Assembly (NCBI GenBank): GCA_900315505.1
Contig: OMZG01000001.1
Location: 186,001 to 250,000, forward strand
Direction of reading: 5' to 3'
Length of the DNA: 64,000 bases
Source: an uncultured Lachnospiraceae bacterium
Lineage (GTDB): Bacteria; Bacillota; Clostridia; Lachnospirales; Lachnospiraceae
Position 1 is the first letter of the stretch; each line of letters starts with the position of its first letter. This document shows, piece after piece, positions 16,563 to 24,101 of the stretch. The notes beneath the pieces were generated by a model. The model had not been told where the DNA came from and ran no database searches. It saw only the letters and a list, made by a program, of their open reading frames with translations. Position numbers and translations under genes: made by a program.

Positions 16563-17471
16563 ATGGCATATAGCGGAATAGGCGGCCAGGCAGTCATGGA
16601 AGGTGTCGAGATGTTAAACGGCGCAAAGGGAGCCGTGGCGGTACGCCTGCAGGACGGCACGATACATACAGACGATATAAAGATCACTCCTGAGCCGGAG
16701 TGGGTGAAGAGGACGCCGATAGTCAGGGGTGTCTATTCTTTTTTCAATTCACTTATCATAGGTATAGGGACTCTTTTCAAATCTGCCTCATATTTCGAGG
16801 ACGAGGATGAGAAAGAGAAGGAAAAAGAGAAAAGCCCTGCGCAGGAAAAGGCTGAGATGGGAGTCACACTCCTGATCTCGTTTGTCATAGCGATAGCAGT
16901 ATTCCTGTACCTGCCGATGTTTCTGTCAGATCTGATGTCTTCTCTGATAAAGGTAAAGTGGCTTGTGATCCTGCTCGAAGGGATCATCAGGATAGTGATA
17001 TTTCTACTGTACATCTGGCTCATCGGAAAGACTGAGGATATCCACCGGACCTTCATGTATCACGGGGCGGAGCACAAGTGCATCAACTGTATAGAGCATG
17101 ATATGCCGCTTAATGTGGAGAATGTAAGAAAAAGCAGCCGTTTCCACAAGAGATGCGGCACAAGCTTTATCTTCATAGTTTTCCTGATCAGCGTGGTACT
17201 GTTCATGTTTATCAGGACAGATAATGTCGGCCTCAAGGTTCTCTTCCGTCTGCTTCTGATGCCCGTGATTGCCGGGATAGCATACGAATTCCTGCGTATC
17301 GGAGGCCGCTCAGAGAATCGTCTGGTAAATATCCTCTCACAGCCCGGACTCTGGGTACAGCGTCTTACTACACAGGAGCCGGACGACTCAATGATAGAGG
17401 TAGGCATCGCATCAGTCCGCGCAGTCTTCGACCCGGAGAAATTCCTACAGGATCATGAGCTTCAGCAATGA
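16563..17471 (+). CDS. DUF1385 integral membrane protein (YqhQ family)
   Basis: Function unknown. A 302-residue membrane protein. The family hallmarks are the N-terminal YSGIGGQAVMEGVEML and the central HGAEHKCINCIEH, whose His/Cys/Glu cluster could bind a metal. Hydrophobic segments lie at about residues 50–75, 101–122, 133–158, 203–222 and 228–248, with a charged KEKEKEK stretch near 80–95. It lies between rpmE and prmC as in many Clostridia. SD AAGAGG precedes the ATG. The GGGAC palindrome follows the stop. Confidence 0.9.
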   Translation: MAYSGIGGQAVMEGVEMLNGAKGAVAVRLQDGTIHTDDIKITPEPEWVKRTPIVRGVYSFFNSLIIGIGTLFKSASYFEDEDEKEKEKEKSPAQEKAEMGVTLLISFVIAIAVFLYLPMFLSDLMSSLIKVKWLVILLEGIIRIVIFLLYIWLIGKTEDIHRTFMYHGAEHKCINCIEHDMPLNVENVRKSSRFHKRCGTSFIFIVFLISVVLFMFIRTDNVGLKVLFRLLLMPVIAGIAYEFLRIGGRSENRLVNILSQPGLWVQRLTTQEPDDSMIEVGIASVRAVFDPEKFLQDHELQQ

Positions 17472-17509
17472 AAAGATGAAAAAGGGGACGGGTCCCTTTT
17501 TCATCTTTT
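17471..17509. repeat. GGGGAC-GG-GTCCC palindrome, DUF1385–prmC gap
   Basis: AAAAGATGAAAAAGGGGAC, GG, GTCCCTTTTTCATCTTTT is an almost perfect 18-bp inverted repeat. It is the reverse complement of the copy inside tmcAL. With its T-tract it could act as a terminator in either direction. It begins at the last base of the DUF1385 stop. Confidence 0.92.
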
Positions 17510-17533
17510 GGGATAAGGGGATGACCAGGAATT

Positions 17534-18409
17534 ATGAATTATAGTGATATACTAGAAAAAGGAGAAAATATTCTGGCTGATGCTGGCATAGATGATGCAC
17601 GGGGCGATGCGAGGCTTCTGATAGAAGAGGCATCAGGCATTGACTACAGCCATCTGATGATAAGCATGTCTGATGAAGTGCCGGCAGAGGTGGAGGAGAA
17701 GTACAGAGGGTATATTTCTCTGAGAAAAAAGAGAATCCCGCTTCAGCAGATAGTAGGATATACAGAGTTCATGGGGCTCAGGTTCCATGTGAATGAAAAT
17801 GTCCTCTGCCCGAGGCAGGATACGGAAGTGCTGGTTGAAGAAGTGCTTAAGGATATTGAAATATCCAGAGATGCACACGATAATATACCTGGATTGGCAG
17901 ATGAGGGACCATTGAAGGTACTCGATCTCTGCACCGGGAGCGGCTGCATAGCAATAAGCATAGCGAGGCTGTCAGATGCATCCGTCACAGCATGCGACAT
18001 ATCAGAAAAGGCTTTAGAAGTTGCGCGGCAGAATGCATATGATAATCAGGCCAATGTCCGCTTTTTTCAGGGAAATCTGTATGGAGCTTTACCACAGGCG
18101 GATAAGTATGATATCATAGTCAGTAATCCGCCATACATCAGGAGTGATGTCATACCAACCCTGATGCCGGAAGTAAAAGACCATGAGCCGCGTATAGCAC
18201 TGGATGGCTCGGCGGATGGTCTGAAATTTTATAGAAAAATAATCGAAAAATCACCGGACTATCTGAATCCGGATGGTCGGATCTATCTTGAAATCGGATA
18301 TGATCAGGGTGCTGAGGTAATCAATTTAATAAGGAGTTGTGGATATGAAGATTTTCATATTATCAAGGATTATAGTGGCAATGACAGGGTTATAGCGGCA
18401 ACATTATGA
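17534..18409 (+). CDS. prmC: Peptide chain release factor N5-glutamine methyltransferase
   Basis: Methylates the GGQ glutamine of release factors using S-adenosylmethionine. It is 291 residues. The N-terminal helical substrate-binding domain is followed by the methyltransferase fold with SAM motif DLCTGSGC at 131–138 and the catalytic NPPY at 198–201. The start has AGGA 5 bases ahead. Its substrate gene, prfA, lies immediately downstream beyond a structured intergenic element, the normal partnership. Confidence 0.95.
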   Translation: MNYSDILEKGENILADAGIDDARGDARLLIEEASGIDYSHLMISMSDEVPAEVEEKYRGYISLRKKRIPLQQIVGYTEFMGLRFHVNENVLCPRQDTEVLVEEVLKDIEISRDAHDNIPGLADEGPLKVLDLCTGSGCIAISIARLSDASVTACDISEKALEVARQNAYDNQANVRFFQGNLYGALPQADKYDIIVSNPPYIRSDVIPTLMPEVKDHEPRIALDGSADGLKFYRKIIEKSPDYLNPDGRIYLEIGYDQGAEVINLIRSCGYEDFHIIKDYSGNDRVIAATL

Positions 18410-18414
18410 GACCA

Positions 18415-18545
18415 ATGCATAGACATGAGAACTGCATTGGCAGTCTGAACAAAGTTGCTAAGGCAGGAATGAGAGGGTGAAGAAGCGAGAGCGTGCCGTG
18501 AGGGACCTGCTATGTCGTCTGAACCCGACATTTCTGTTCATATAA
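18415..18545. repeat. Structured intergenic element before prfA
   Basis: A stretch of about 130 bases rich in local inverted repeats (ATGCA...TGCAT; GCAGG...CCTGC; GTCTGAAC seen twice). It contains AGCGAGAGCGTGCC (18484–18497), found identically in the element before icd (44320–44333). Both elements run into a gene start preceded by ATAGGAG. Candidate structured leader RNA or small non-coding mobile element; not matched to a known family. Confidence 0.5.
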
Positions 18546-18556
18546 TAGGAGTAATC

Positions 18557-19651
18557 ATGTTTGATAATATCGAAAATCTACAGATGCGCTACGACGAGAT
18601 AATGCACTTAGTCTCTCAGCCCGAAATTGCCTCGGACGGCGCCCAGTTCCAGAAGCTCATGAAGGAAGCCAATTCCCTGAAGCCGCTGGTAGATACATAC
18701 GCAGAGTATAAGAAGGCAGAAGCAGATAAGGAAGACGCCCTGTCAGTGCTGGAAGAAGAAAAGGACGAAGAACTGCGGGAGCTCGCCAAGGAAGAACTCT
18801 CAGATGCAGAAGAGCGTATAGAAGACCTCTCGCAGAAGCTTAAGATCCTACTCCTGCCGAAGGACCCGAATGATGAGAAGGATGTAATCATGGAGATCAG
18901 AGCCGGTGCAGGAGGAGACGAGGCAGCGCTTTTTGCATCGGATCTGTACAGGATGTATACGAAGTTTGCAGAGTCGAGAGGCTGGCATACAGAGATCATC
19001 GAATGCGAGGAGACAGGAATCGGCGGCATGAAGCAGGTCAACTTCTCAGTCAGCGGACAGGGAGCCTATTCAATTCTCAAGTATGAATCGGGAGTTCACA
19101 GAGTACAGAGAGTCCCAGTCACGGAATCGGGCGGCAGAATCCATACATCCACAGCAACGGTGGCCGTAATGCCAGAGGCAGAGGATGTGGATGTGCAGAT
19201 AGATGAAAAAGATATCAGAATCGATGTCATGAGAGCATCAGGAAACGGCGGGCAGTGTGTCAATACGACGGATTCAGCCGTGCGACTCACTCATTACCCA
19301 ACAGGAATCGTCATCTACTCGCAGACAGAGAAGTCACAGCTGCAGAACAAAAACAAGGCATTCGCCCTTCTCCGTGCCAAGCTGTATGATCTAAAGCTTC
19401 AGGAGCAGCAGGCAAAGGAAAAGGACGAGAGGCTCTCGCAGATAGGGACAGGCGACCGTTCAGAAAAGATCAGGACATACAATTTCCCGCAGGGCAGAGT
19501 CACTGATCATAGAATCGGTCTTACGATATACAGGCTTGATGATGTGATGAACGGAGATCTGACAGAGATACTTGATGCGCTGATAGCAGAGGATCAGTCG
19601 AAGAAGCTGGCGAAAGTGGATAGGGGAGAGGGGATAGGGGATAGGGGATAG
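18557..19651 (+). CDS. prfA: Peptide chain release factor 1
   Basis: Terminates translation at UAA/UAG. It is 364 residues from [10 protein letters not shown], chosen because AGGAG sits 5 bases ahead; the longer frame would start inside the structured element. Codon recognition uses PVT (187–189), the RF1-type PxT tripeptide. The catalytic GGQ is at 231–233 within [15 protein letters not shown]. The tail [12 protein letters not shown] and the TAG stop are read from a heptanucleotide array, giving a short C-terminal extension absent from typical RF1. It is partnered with prmC upstream. Confidence 0.96.
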   Translation: MFDNIENLQMRYDEIMHLVSQPEIASDGAQFQKLMKEANSLKPLVDTYAEYKKAEADKEDALSVLEEEKDEELRELAKEELSDAEERIEDLSQKLKILLLPKDPNDEKDVIMEIRAGAGGDEAALFASDLYRMYTKFAESRGWHTEIIECEETGIGGMKQVNFSVSGQGAYSILKYESGVHRVQRVPVTESGGRIHTSTATVAVMPEAEDVDVQIDEKDIRIDVMRASGNGGQCVNTTDSAVRLTHYPTGIVIYSQTEKSQLQNKNKAFALLRAKLYDLKLQEQQAKEKDERLSQIGTGDRSEKIRTYNFPQGRVTDHRIGLTIYRLDDVMNGDLTEILDALIAEDQSKKLAKVDRGEGIGDRG

Positions 19652-19700
19652 GGATTTCTCTTACTATCCCCTAATCCCTAACCCCTAACCCCTATATCCT
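19618..19700. repeat. Heptanucleotide inverted array, prfA end–coaBC gap
   Basis: Four to five GGGGATA units, the spacer TTTCTCTTACTA, then CCCCTAA/CCCTAAC units. The first 34 bases are translated as the end of prfA. The G-rich arm has at least four runs of three or more G with 3-base loops, the canonical pattern for a G-quadruplex. The arms can alternatively pair with one mismatch per heptamer. Confidence 0.9.
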
Positions 19701-19717
19701 AAAAAAAGAGGTACAAG

Positions 19718-20905
19718 ATGCTAAAAAACAAATGCATAGTCATAGGAGTCACAGGTTCAATTGCTGCATATAAGGCAGCTGATGTAGTAAGCTTCTTAAA
19801 AAAGCAGGGAGCCGACGTGACAGTCATCATGACGAAGAACGCGCTCAATTTTATAAATCCGATCACCTTCGAGACACTGTCGGGAAACAAGTGCCTCGTA
19901 GATACCTTCGACAGGAACTTCGAGTTTTCCGTGGAGCATGTGTCTCTGGCGAAGAGAGCAGATCTTTTTGTAGTAGCACCGGCATCGGCAGACTTCATAG
20001 CGAAGGCAGCAAATGGCATAGCAGACGATATGCTCACCACTACATTTCTTGCATCTACATGCAAAAAGCTGATCTTCCCAGCGATGAATACAAGGATGTA
20101 TGAGAATCCGATCACGCAGGACAATCTCAGGAAGCTTGAACACTATGGTATAGAAATAGTGGAGCCTGCATCAGGCTATCTCGCATGTGGTGATACAGGA
20201 AGGGGAAAGCTTGCTCCTGTTGAGGAAATAGAAGAATATATCATGATGAATGCAGCATATGACCATGATCTCGCGGGCAAGAGAGTTCTTGTATCAGCAG
20301 GACCTACTCAGGAGGATATAGATCCGGTGAGATTCATCACGAATCATAGCACTGGAAAAATGGGCTATGCTGTTGCAAAAAATGCAGCCAGACGAGGTGC
20401 GGATGTGACGCTCGTGAGTGGACCGGTATCGATCGAACCGCCAATGGGAGTCAGAACTGTACAGGTGAAGAGCGCCCAGCAGATGTTTGATGAGATCACT
20501 GACAGAAGCGAAGAGCAGGATATCATTATCATGACAGCAGCAGTTGCTGATATGAGACCGCTCAATGCCGCAAGTGAGAAGATACACAAGGTCACAATGC
20601 CAGACTCTATAAAGCTGGGAACGAATCCGGATATACTCTCATATCTCGGCGCGCACAGGCGTGACGGGCAGGTGATCGTTGGCTTTTCAATGGAGACAGA
20701 GAATCTCATAGAGAATTCCAGAGTCAAGCTTGCAAAGAAGCACTGCGATATGATAGTAGCCAACAGCCTCAGGGAAAAGGGCGCAGGCTTCGGCACAGAC
20801 ACGAATGTAGTGACGCTTATCACAAAGGATAAGGCAGAAGAACTCCCGATCATGAGCAAGGATGAAGTGGCGGAGCGAATCTTTACTTTTATACGCGACA
20901 TGTGA
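19718..20905 (+). CDS. coaBC: Bifunctional phosphopantothenoylcysteine decarboxylase / synthetase
   Basis: Joins cysteine to 4'-phosphopantothenate and then decarboxylates the product in coenzyme A synthesis. It is 395 residues. The N-terminal flavoprotein (CoaC) half has GVTGSIAAYKAADVV and a catalytic histidine in SVEHVSLAKRADL. PAMNTRMYENP and the cysteine in GYLACGDTGRG are also present. The CoaB half, from about residue 185, has SAGPTQEDIDPVRFITNHSTGKMG. An A-rich SD (AAAAAAAGAGG) precedes the ATG. Its TGA stop abuts the TATAAT of a predicted degV promoter. Confidence 0.96.
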   Translation: MLKNKCIVIGVTGSIAAYKAADVVSFLKKQGADVTVIMTKNALNFINPITFETLSGNKCLVDTFDRNFEFSVEHVSLAKRADLFVVAPASADFIAKAANGIADDMLTTTFLASTCKKLIFPAMNTRMYENPITQDNLRKLEHYGIEIVEPASGYLACGDTGRGKLAPVEEIEEYIMMNAAYDHDLAGKRVLVSAGPTQEDIDPVRFITNHSTGKMGYAVAKNAARRGADVTLVSGPVSIEPPMGVRTVQVKSAQQMFDEITDRSEEQDIIIMTAAVADMRPLNAASEKIHKVTMPDSIKLGTNPDILSYLGAHRRDGQVIVGFSMETENLIENSRVKLAKKHCDMIVANSLREKGAGFGTDTNVVTLITKDKAEELPIMSKDEVAERIFTFIRDM

Positions 20906-20911
20906 TATAAT
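20882..20911 (+). promoter_or_regulatory. Possible extended −10 promoter for degV
   Basis: A perfect TATAAT at 20906–20911 is directly preceded by TGA, the coaBC stop codon, giving an extended −10 (TGnTATAAT). The −35 match is weak (TTTACT at 20882–20887, 18-base spacer). Confidence 0.55.
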
Positions 20912-20946
20912 AGTCAACCGTGTGGGTAGAGAGAAAAGGAGAAAAG

Positions 20947-21825
20947 ATGAGCGTAGCAATACTGACAGACACAAACAGCGGCATCATGCCGGCTGAGGCC
21001 GAAAAGCTCGGGATTTTTTCAATCCCGAATCCATTCTATATTGATGACAAGCTCTACAAAGAGGGCGTGGATATAGATCATCCGGAGTTCTACAGAATAC
21101 AGGAAGAGGGTCATGAAATACATACTTCGATGGTCATTGTGGGAGATCTCCTTGATGAGTGGAATGCGATCCTGAAGGATTATGATGAAGTAGTATATAT
21201 TCCTCTTTCAGCAGGACTGTCATCATCATGCCAGACGGCACAGATGCTGTCAGAGGATGATGAGTACGATGGAAAGGTCTTCGTAGTAAATAACAGACGT
21301 ATCTCCGTTACACAGAGGCTCTCAGTATATGAGGCCAAGGCACTTGCCGATCAGGGCAGGAGCGGAGCAGAGATCAAGAAGTACCTTGAGGATACGGCAG
21401 CAGATTCATCCATTTATATCATGGTTGATACCCTGAAGTATCTGAAACAGGGCGGCCGAGTGACACCTGCAGCTGCAGCAATCGGTTCACTCCTTCATAT
21501 CAAGCCTATTCTTTCGATACAGGGTGACAAGCTCGATAAGTTCGGAATGTCCCGTACAGTGAAGCAGGCTAAGCAGAATATGCTGGATGCCATCACAAAG
21601 GACACCCATGACAGGTTCAAAGATCCGGATGGAAGCGGCTGTGTGATATCTGTAGCACATACAAATAACCGCGAGGCGGCAGAACAGTTCCGCGATGAGA
21701 TTCTTGAAGTCTTCCCTGACAGACAGATCATCATTCAGGAGCTGCCAATCGTAATCGCAGTTCATACAGGACCAGGAACTCTCGCATGTACCACATCGAA
21801 GAGTTTTATCAAGGAAATACAATAA
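20947..21825 (+). CDS. DegV family fatty acid-binding protein
   Basis: DegV/FakB-type proteins hold a fatty acid for phosphorylation by FakA; the physiological role of this copy is inferred from the family. It is 292 residues from MSVAILTDTNSG, chosen for the AAGGAG 6 bases ahead (the longer frame begins at a weak start). DegV signatures are the N-terminal ILTDTNSGI, IPLSAGLSSSCQTA, and LKYLKQGGRVTPAAAAIGSLL followed by IKPIL. No FakA (DAK domain) gene is nearby. purA starts 12 bases after the stop. Confidence 0.9.
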   Translation: MSVAILTDTNSGIMPAEAEKLGIFSIPNPFYIDDKLYKEGVDIDHPEFYRIQEEGHEIHTSMVIVGDLLDEWNAILKDYDEVVYIPLSAGLSSSCQTAQMLSEDDEYDGKVFVVNNRRISVTQRLSVYEAKALADQGRSGAEIKKYLEDTAADSSIYIMVDTLKYLKQGGRVTPAAAAIGSLLHIKPILSIQGDKLDKFGMSRTVKQAKQNMLDAITKDTHDRFKDPDGSGCVISVAHTNNREAAEQFRDEILEVFPDRQIIIQELPIVIAVHTGPGTLACTTSKSFIKEIQ

Positions 21826-21837
21826 GGAGGCACATCC

Positions 21838-23133
21838 ATGGTAAAGGCAGTTGTTGGAGCAAACTGGGGTGACGAGGGCAAAGGCAAGATCACAGATACC
21901 CTCGCGAATGAAGCGGATATAGTCATCCGTTTCCAGGGCGGTGCAAATGCAGGACATACGATAGTCAATGAGTATGGCAAGTTCGCGCTTCACCTTCTTC
22001 CGTCAGGAGTATTCCATCAGAACATCACGAACGTGATCGGAAATGGTGTCGCTTTCGATATTGATAAATTTTTATCCGAATTAAATGATATCGAGTCAAA
22101 GGGTGTTCCTGCTCCGAATATCATCGTAAGTGACAGGGTACAGGTGCTCATGCCTTACCATATTCAGTTTGATACACTTGAAGAGGCAAGACTCGCAGGC
22201 AAGTCATTCGGCTCAACGAAGTCAGGAATCGCCCCATTCTATTCAGACAAGTATGCGAAGATCGGCTGGCAGATAAATGAGTTCTATCAGGATGATGATG
22301 CCCTGATGGAAAAGATAGATCATGTAGCAGATATAAAGGATGCACTTCTCGTAAACCTGTATCACACAGATCCTATTGATAGAAAAGGCCTTCTCGAATG
22401 GATAAAGGAGAGAAGAGATAAAATAAAGCCATATCTCGCAGATGTGCCGAGGTTCCTTGAGGGGGCATTAAAGGAAGGAAAGACTGCTCTTCTTGAGGGA
22501 CAGCTCGGAACAATGAAGGACCCTGATTTCGGAATCTATCCTATGGTTACATCATCTTCACCGATCGCAGGATTCGGAGCAATCGGAGCAGGTATCCCGC
22601 CTTATGAGATAAAGCAGATAGTAGTAGTATCAAAGGCATATTCATCAGCAGTCGGTGCAGGAGAATTCGTATCAGAGATTTTCGGCCAAGAAGCTGACAC
22701 GCTCAGAAATCACGGCGGAGATGGCGGTGAGTATGGCGCTACAACAGGCCGCCCGAGAAGAGTTGGCTGGTATGACTGCGTTGCATCGAAGTACGGCTGC
22801 AGACTCCAGGGCGCTACAGATGTAGCATTTACAGTTCTTGATGATCTGGGATATCTGGATGAGATTCCGGTATGCGTGGCATATGAGCTTGATGGAAAGC
22901 AGATCACGGACTTCCCAGTGACTAAGGATCTGAAGAGATGCAAGCCTGTATATAAGACACTTCCAGGATGGAAGTGTGATATCAGGGGAATCCGTGAGTT
23001 TAATGACCTGCCGAAGGAAGCACAGGATTATGTGAATTTCATTGAGGAGCAGATCGGATATCCTATCACAATGGTAAGTAATGGCCCGGCAAGGGATGAT
23101 ATCATTTACCGTGTGAGTCCACTGAATAAGTGA
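21838..23133 (+). CDS. purA: Adenylosuccinate synthetase
   Basis: Converts IMP, aspartate and GTP to adenylosuccinate, first step of the AMP branch. It is 431 residues. The N-terminal GANWGDEGKGKITDTLA is the GTP-binding and catalytic loop. NAGHTIVNEYGKFALHLLPSG and the C-terminal TGRPRRVGWYDC are typical. SD AAGGAGG precedes the ATG. It is separated from the purC–purF–purB group by about 7.6 kb. Confidence 0.97.
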   Translation: MVKAVVGANWGDEGKGKITDTLANEADIVIRFQGGANAGHTIVNEYGKFALHLLPSGVFHQNITNVIGNGVAFDIDKFLSELNDIESKGVPAPNIIVSDRVQVLMPYHIQFDTLEEARLAGKSFGSTKSGIAPFYSDKYAKIGWQINEFYQDDDALMEKIDHVADIKDALLVNLYHTDPIDRKGLLEWIKERRDKIKPYLADVPRFLEGALKEGKTALLEGQLGTMKDPDFGIYPMVTSSSPIAGFGAIGAGIPPYEIKQIVVVSKAYSSAVGAGEFVSEIFGQEADTLRNHGGDGGEYGATTGRPRRVGWYDCVASKYGCRLQGATDVAFTVLDDLGYLDEIPVCVAYELDGKQITDFPVTKDLKRCKPVYKTLPGWKCDIRGIREFNDLPKEAQDYVNFIEEQIGYPITMVSNGPARDDIIYRVSPLNK

Positions 23134-23160
23134 TCACAGAAATTTCATAGAATAAGCAAT

Positions 23161-23201
23161 AAAAAAGCACGGTTTTAATGTAGAATTGAAGCTGTGCTTT
23201 T
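23161..23201 (+). terminator. Probable terminator after purA
   Basis: AAAAGCAC...GTGCTTTT forms an 8-bp stem around a 23-base AT-rich loop, with A and T tracts on either side, so it could work in both directions. A weak promoter-like pair (TTGAAG 23186–23191, 17 bases, TAAGAT 23209–23214) overlaps it and may drive the following ABC genes. Confidence 0.5.
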
Positions 23202-23225
23202 ATAAGTTTAAGATTAAGGAGAACT

Positions 23226-24101
23226 ATGCTTAAAGTAGAAAAACTCACAAAAAAATACGGTAAACGTACGGTGGTAGATTCACTTGATTTCACCGGACAC
23301 AAGGGAGAAATCCTGGGCCTTCTGGGGCCTAATGGTGCCGGAAAATCTACTACCATGAATATGCTGACCGGATACATCGCGCCTACATCGGGAAGCATCA
23401 TACTTGATGATATGGACCTTACCATACCGAAGAACAGGAAGAGGGTCCTGATCGGCTATATGCCAGAGGTTCCGCCTCTCTATAATGACATGACGGTATA
23501 TGAATTCATGAGGTTCGATGCAGAGCTCAAGGGCGTTAAGCGTTCTGAGAGAAAAAAGACAGTTGAGAGGATCATGGAGAAGTGCGGTATCACAGAGGCG
23601 AGGGACCGCCTGATAAAGAATCTGTCAAAGGGCTACAGGCAGAGAGTCGGATTCGCATCTGCAATAGTCGGTGATCCGGAGGTTATCATCCTCGATGAGC
23701 CGACAGCCGGACTCGACCCGAGGCAGATAGTCAATATGCGTGAGATGATCCTGTCATTGAAGGAGGATCATCTGGTGATTCTGAGCTCGCATATCCTCTC
23801 AGAGGTAGAAGAGGTCTGCGACCATGTGCTCATTATTTCAAAGGGAAAGCTGGTTCTGTCAGACAATACAGAGCATCTTCTTGAGGAGCACGACGAGTCA
23901 CTAGAGGATGTATTCCTCGAACTTACCGAGAGTGATGATGAGACTGCGGATGTCCATGACCCGCTGACCTCGCGCTATGAAGAGGAAGAGGATACGGATG
24001 ATTGGGACGAAGCAGAGGATGACAATATCGAGGAGCTTTCAGAGGAACTTGATGAGGAATCTGATGACAAGGATGAAGATGAAAAGGAGGACGACGAATG
24101 A
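23226..24101 (+). CDS. ABC transporter ATP-binding protein (GldA-like)
   Basis: Energises the membrane protein encoded next. It is 291 residues. Walker A is GPNGAGKST at about 37–45, the signature is LSKGYRQRVGFA, Walker B is VIILDEPTAGLD, and the switch His is in LSSHILSEVEEV. The last ~55 residues are an extremely acidic Asp/Glu tail (EEEEDTDDWDEAEDD and onward) not usual in the family; it could be an interaction tail. It overlaps the permease by four bases (ATGA), indicating translational coupling. Confidence 0.92.
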   Translation: MLKVEKLTKKYGKRTVVDSLDFTGHKGEILGLLGPNGAGKSTTMNMLTGYIAPTSGSIILDDMDLTIPKNRKRVLIGYMPEVPPLYNDMTVYEFMRFDAELKGVKRSERKKTVERIMEKCGITEARDRLIKNLSKGYRQRVGFASAIVGDPEVIILDEPTAGLDPRQIVNMREMILSLKEDHLVILSSHILSEVEEVCDHVLIISKGKLVLSDNTEHLLEEHDESLEDVFLELTESDDETADVHDPLTSRYEEEEDTDDWDEAEDDNIEELSEELDEESDDKDEDEKEDDE

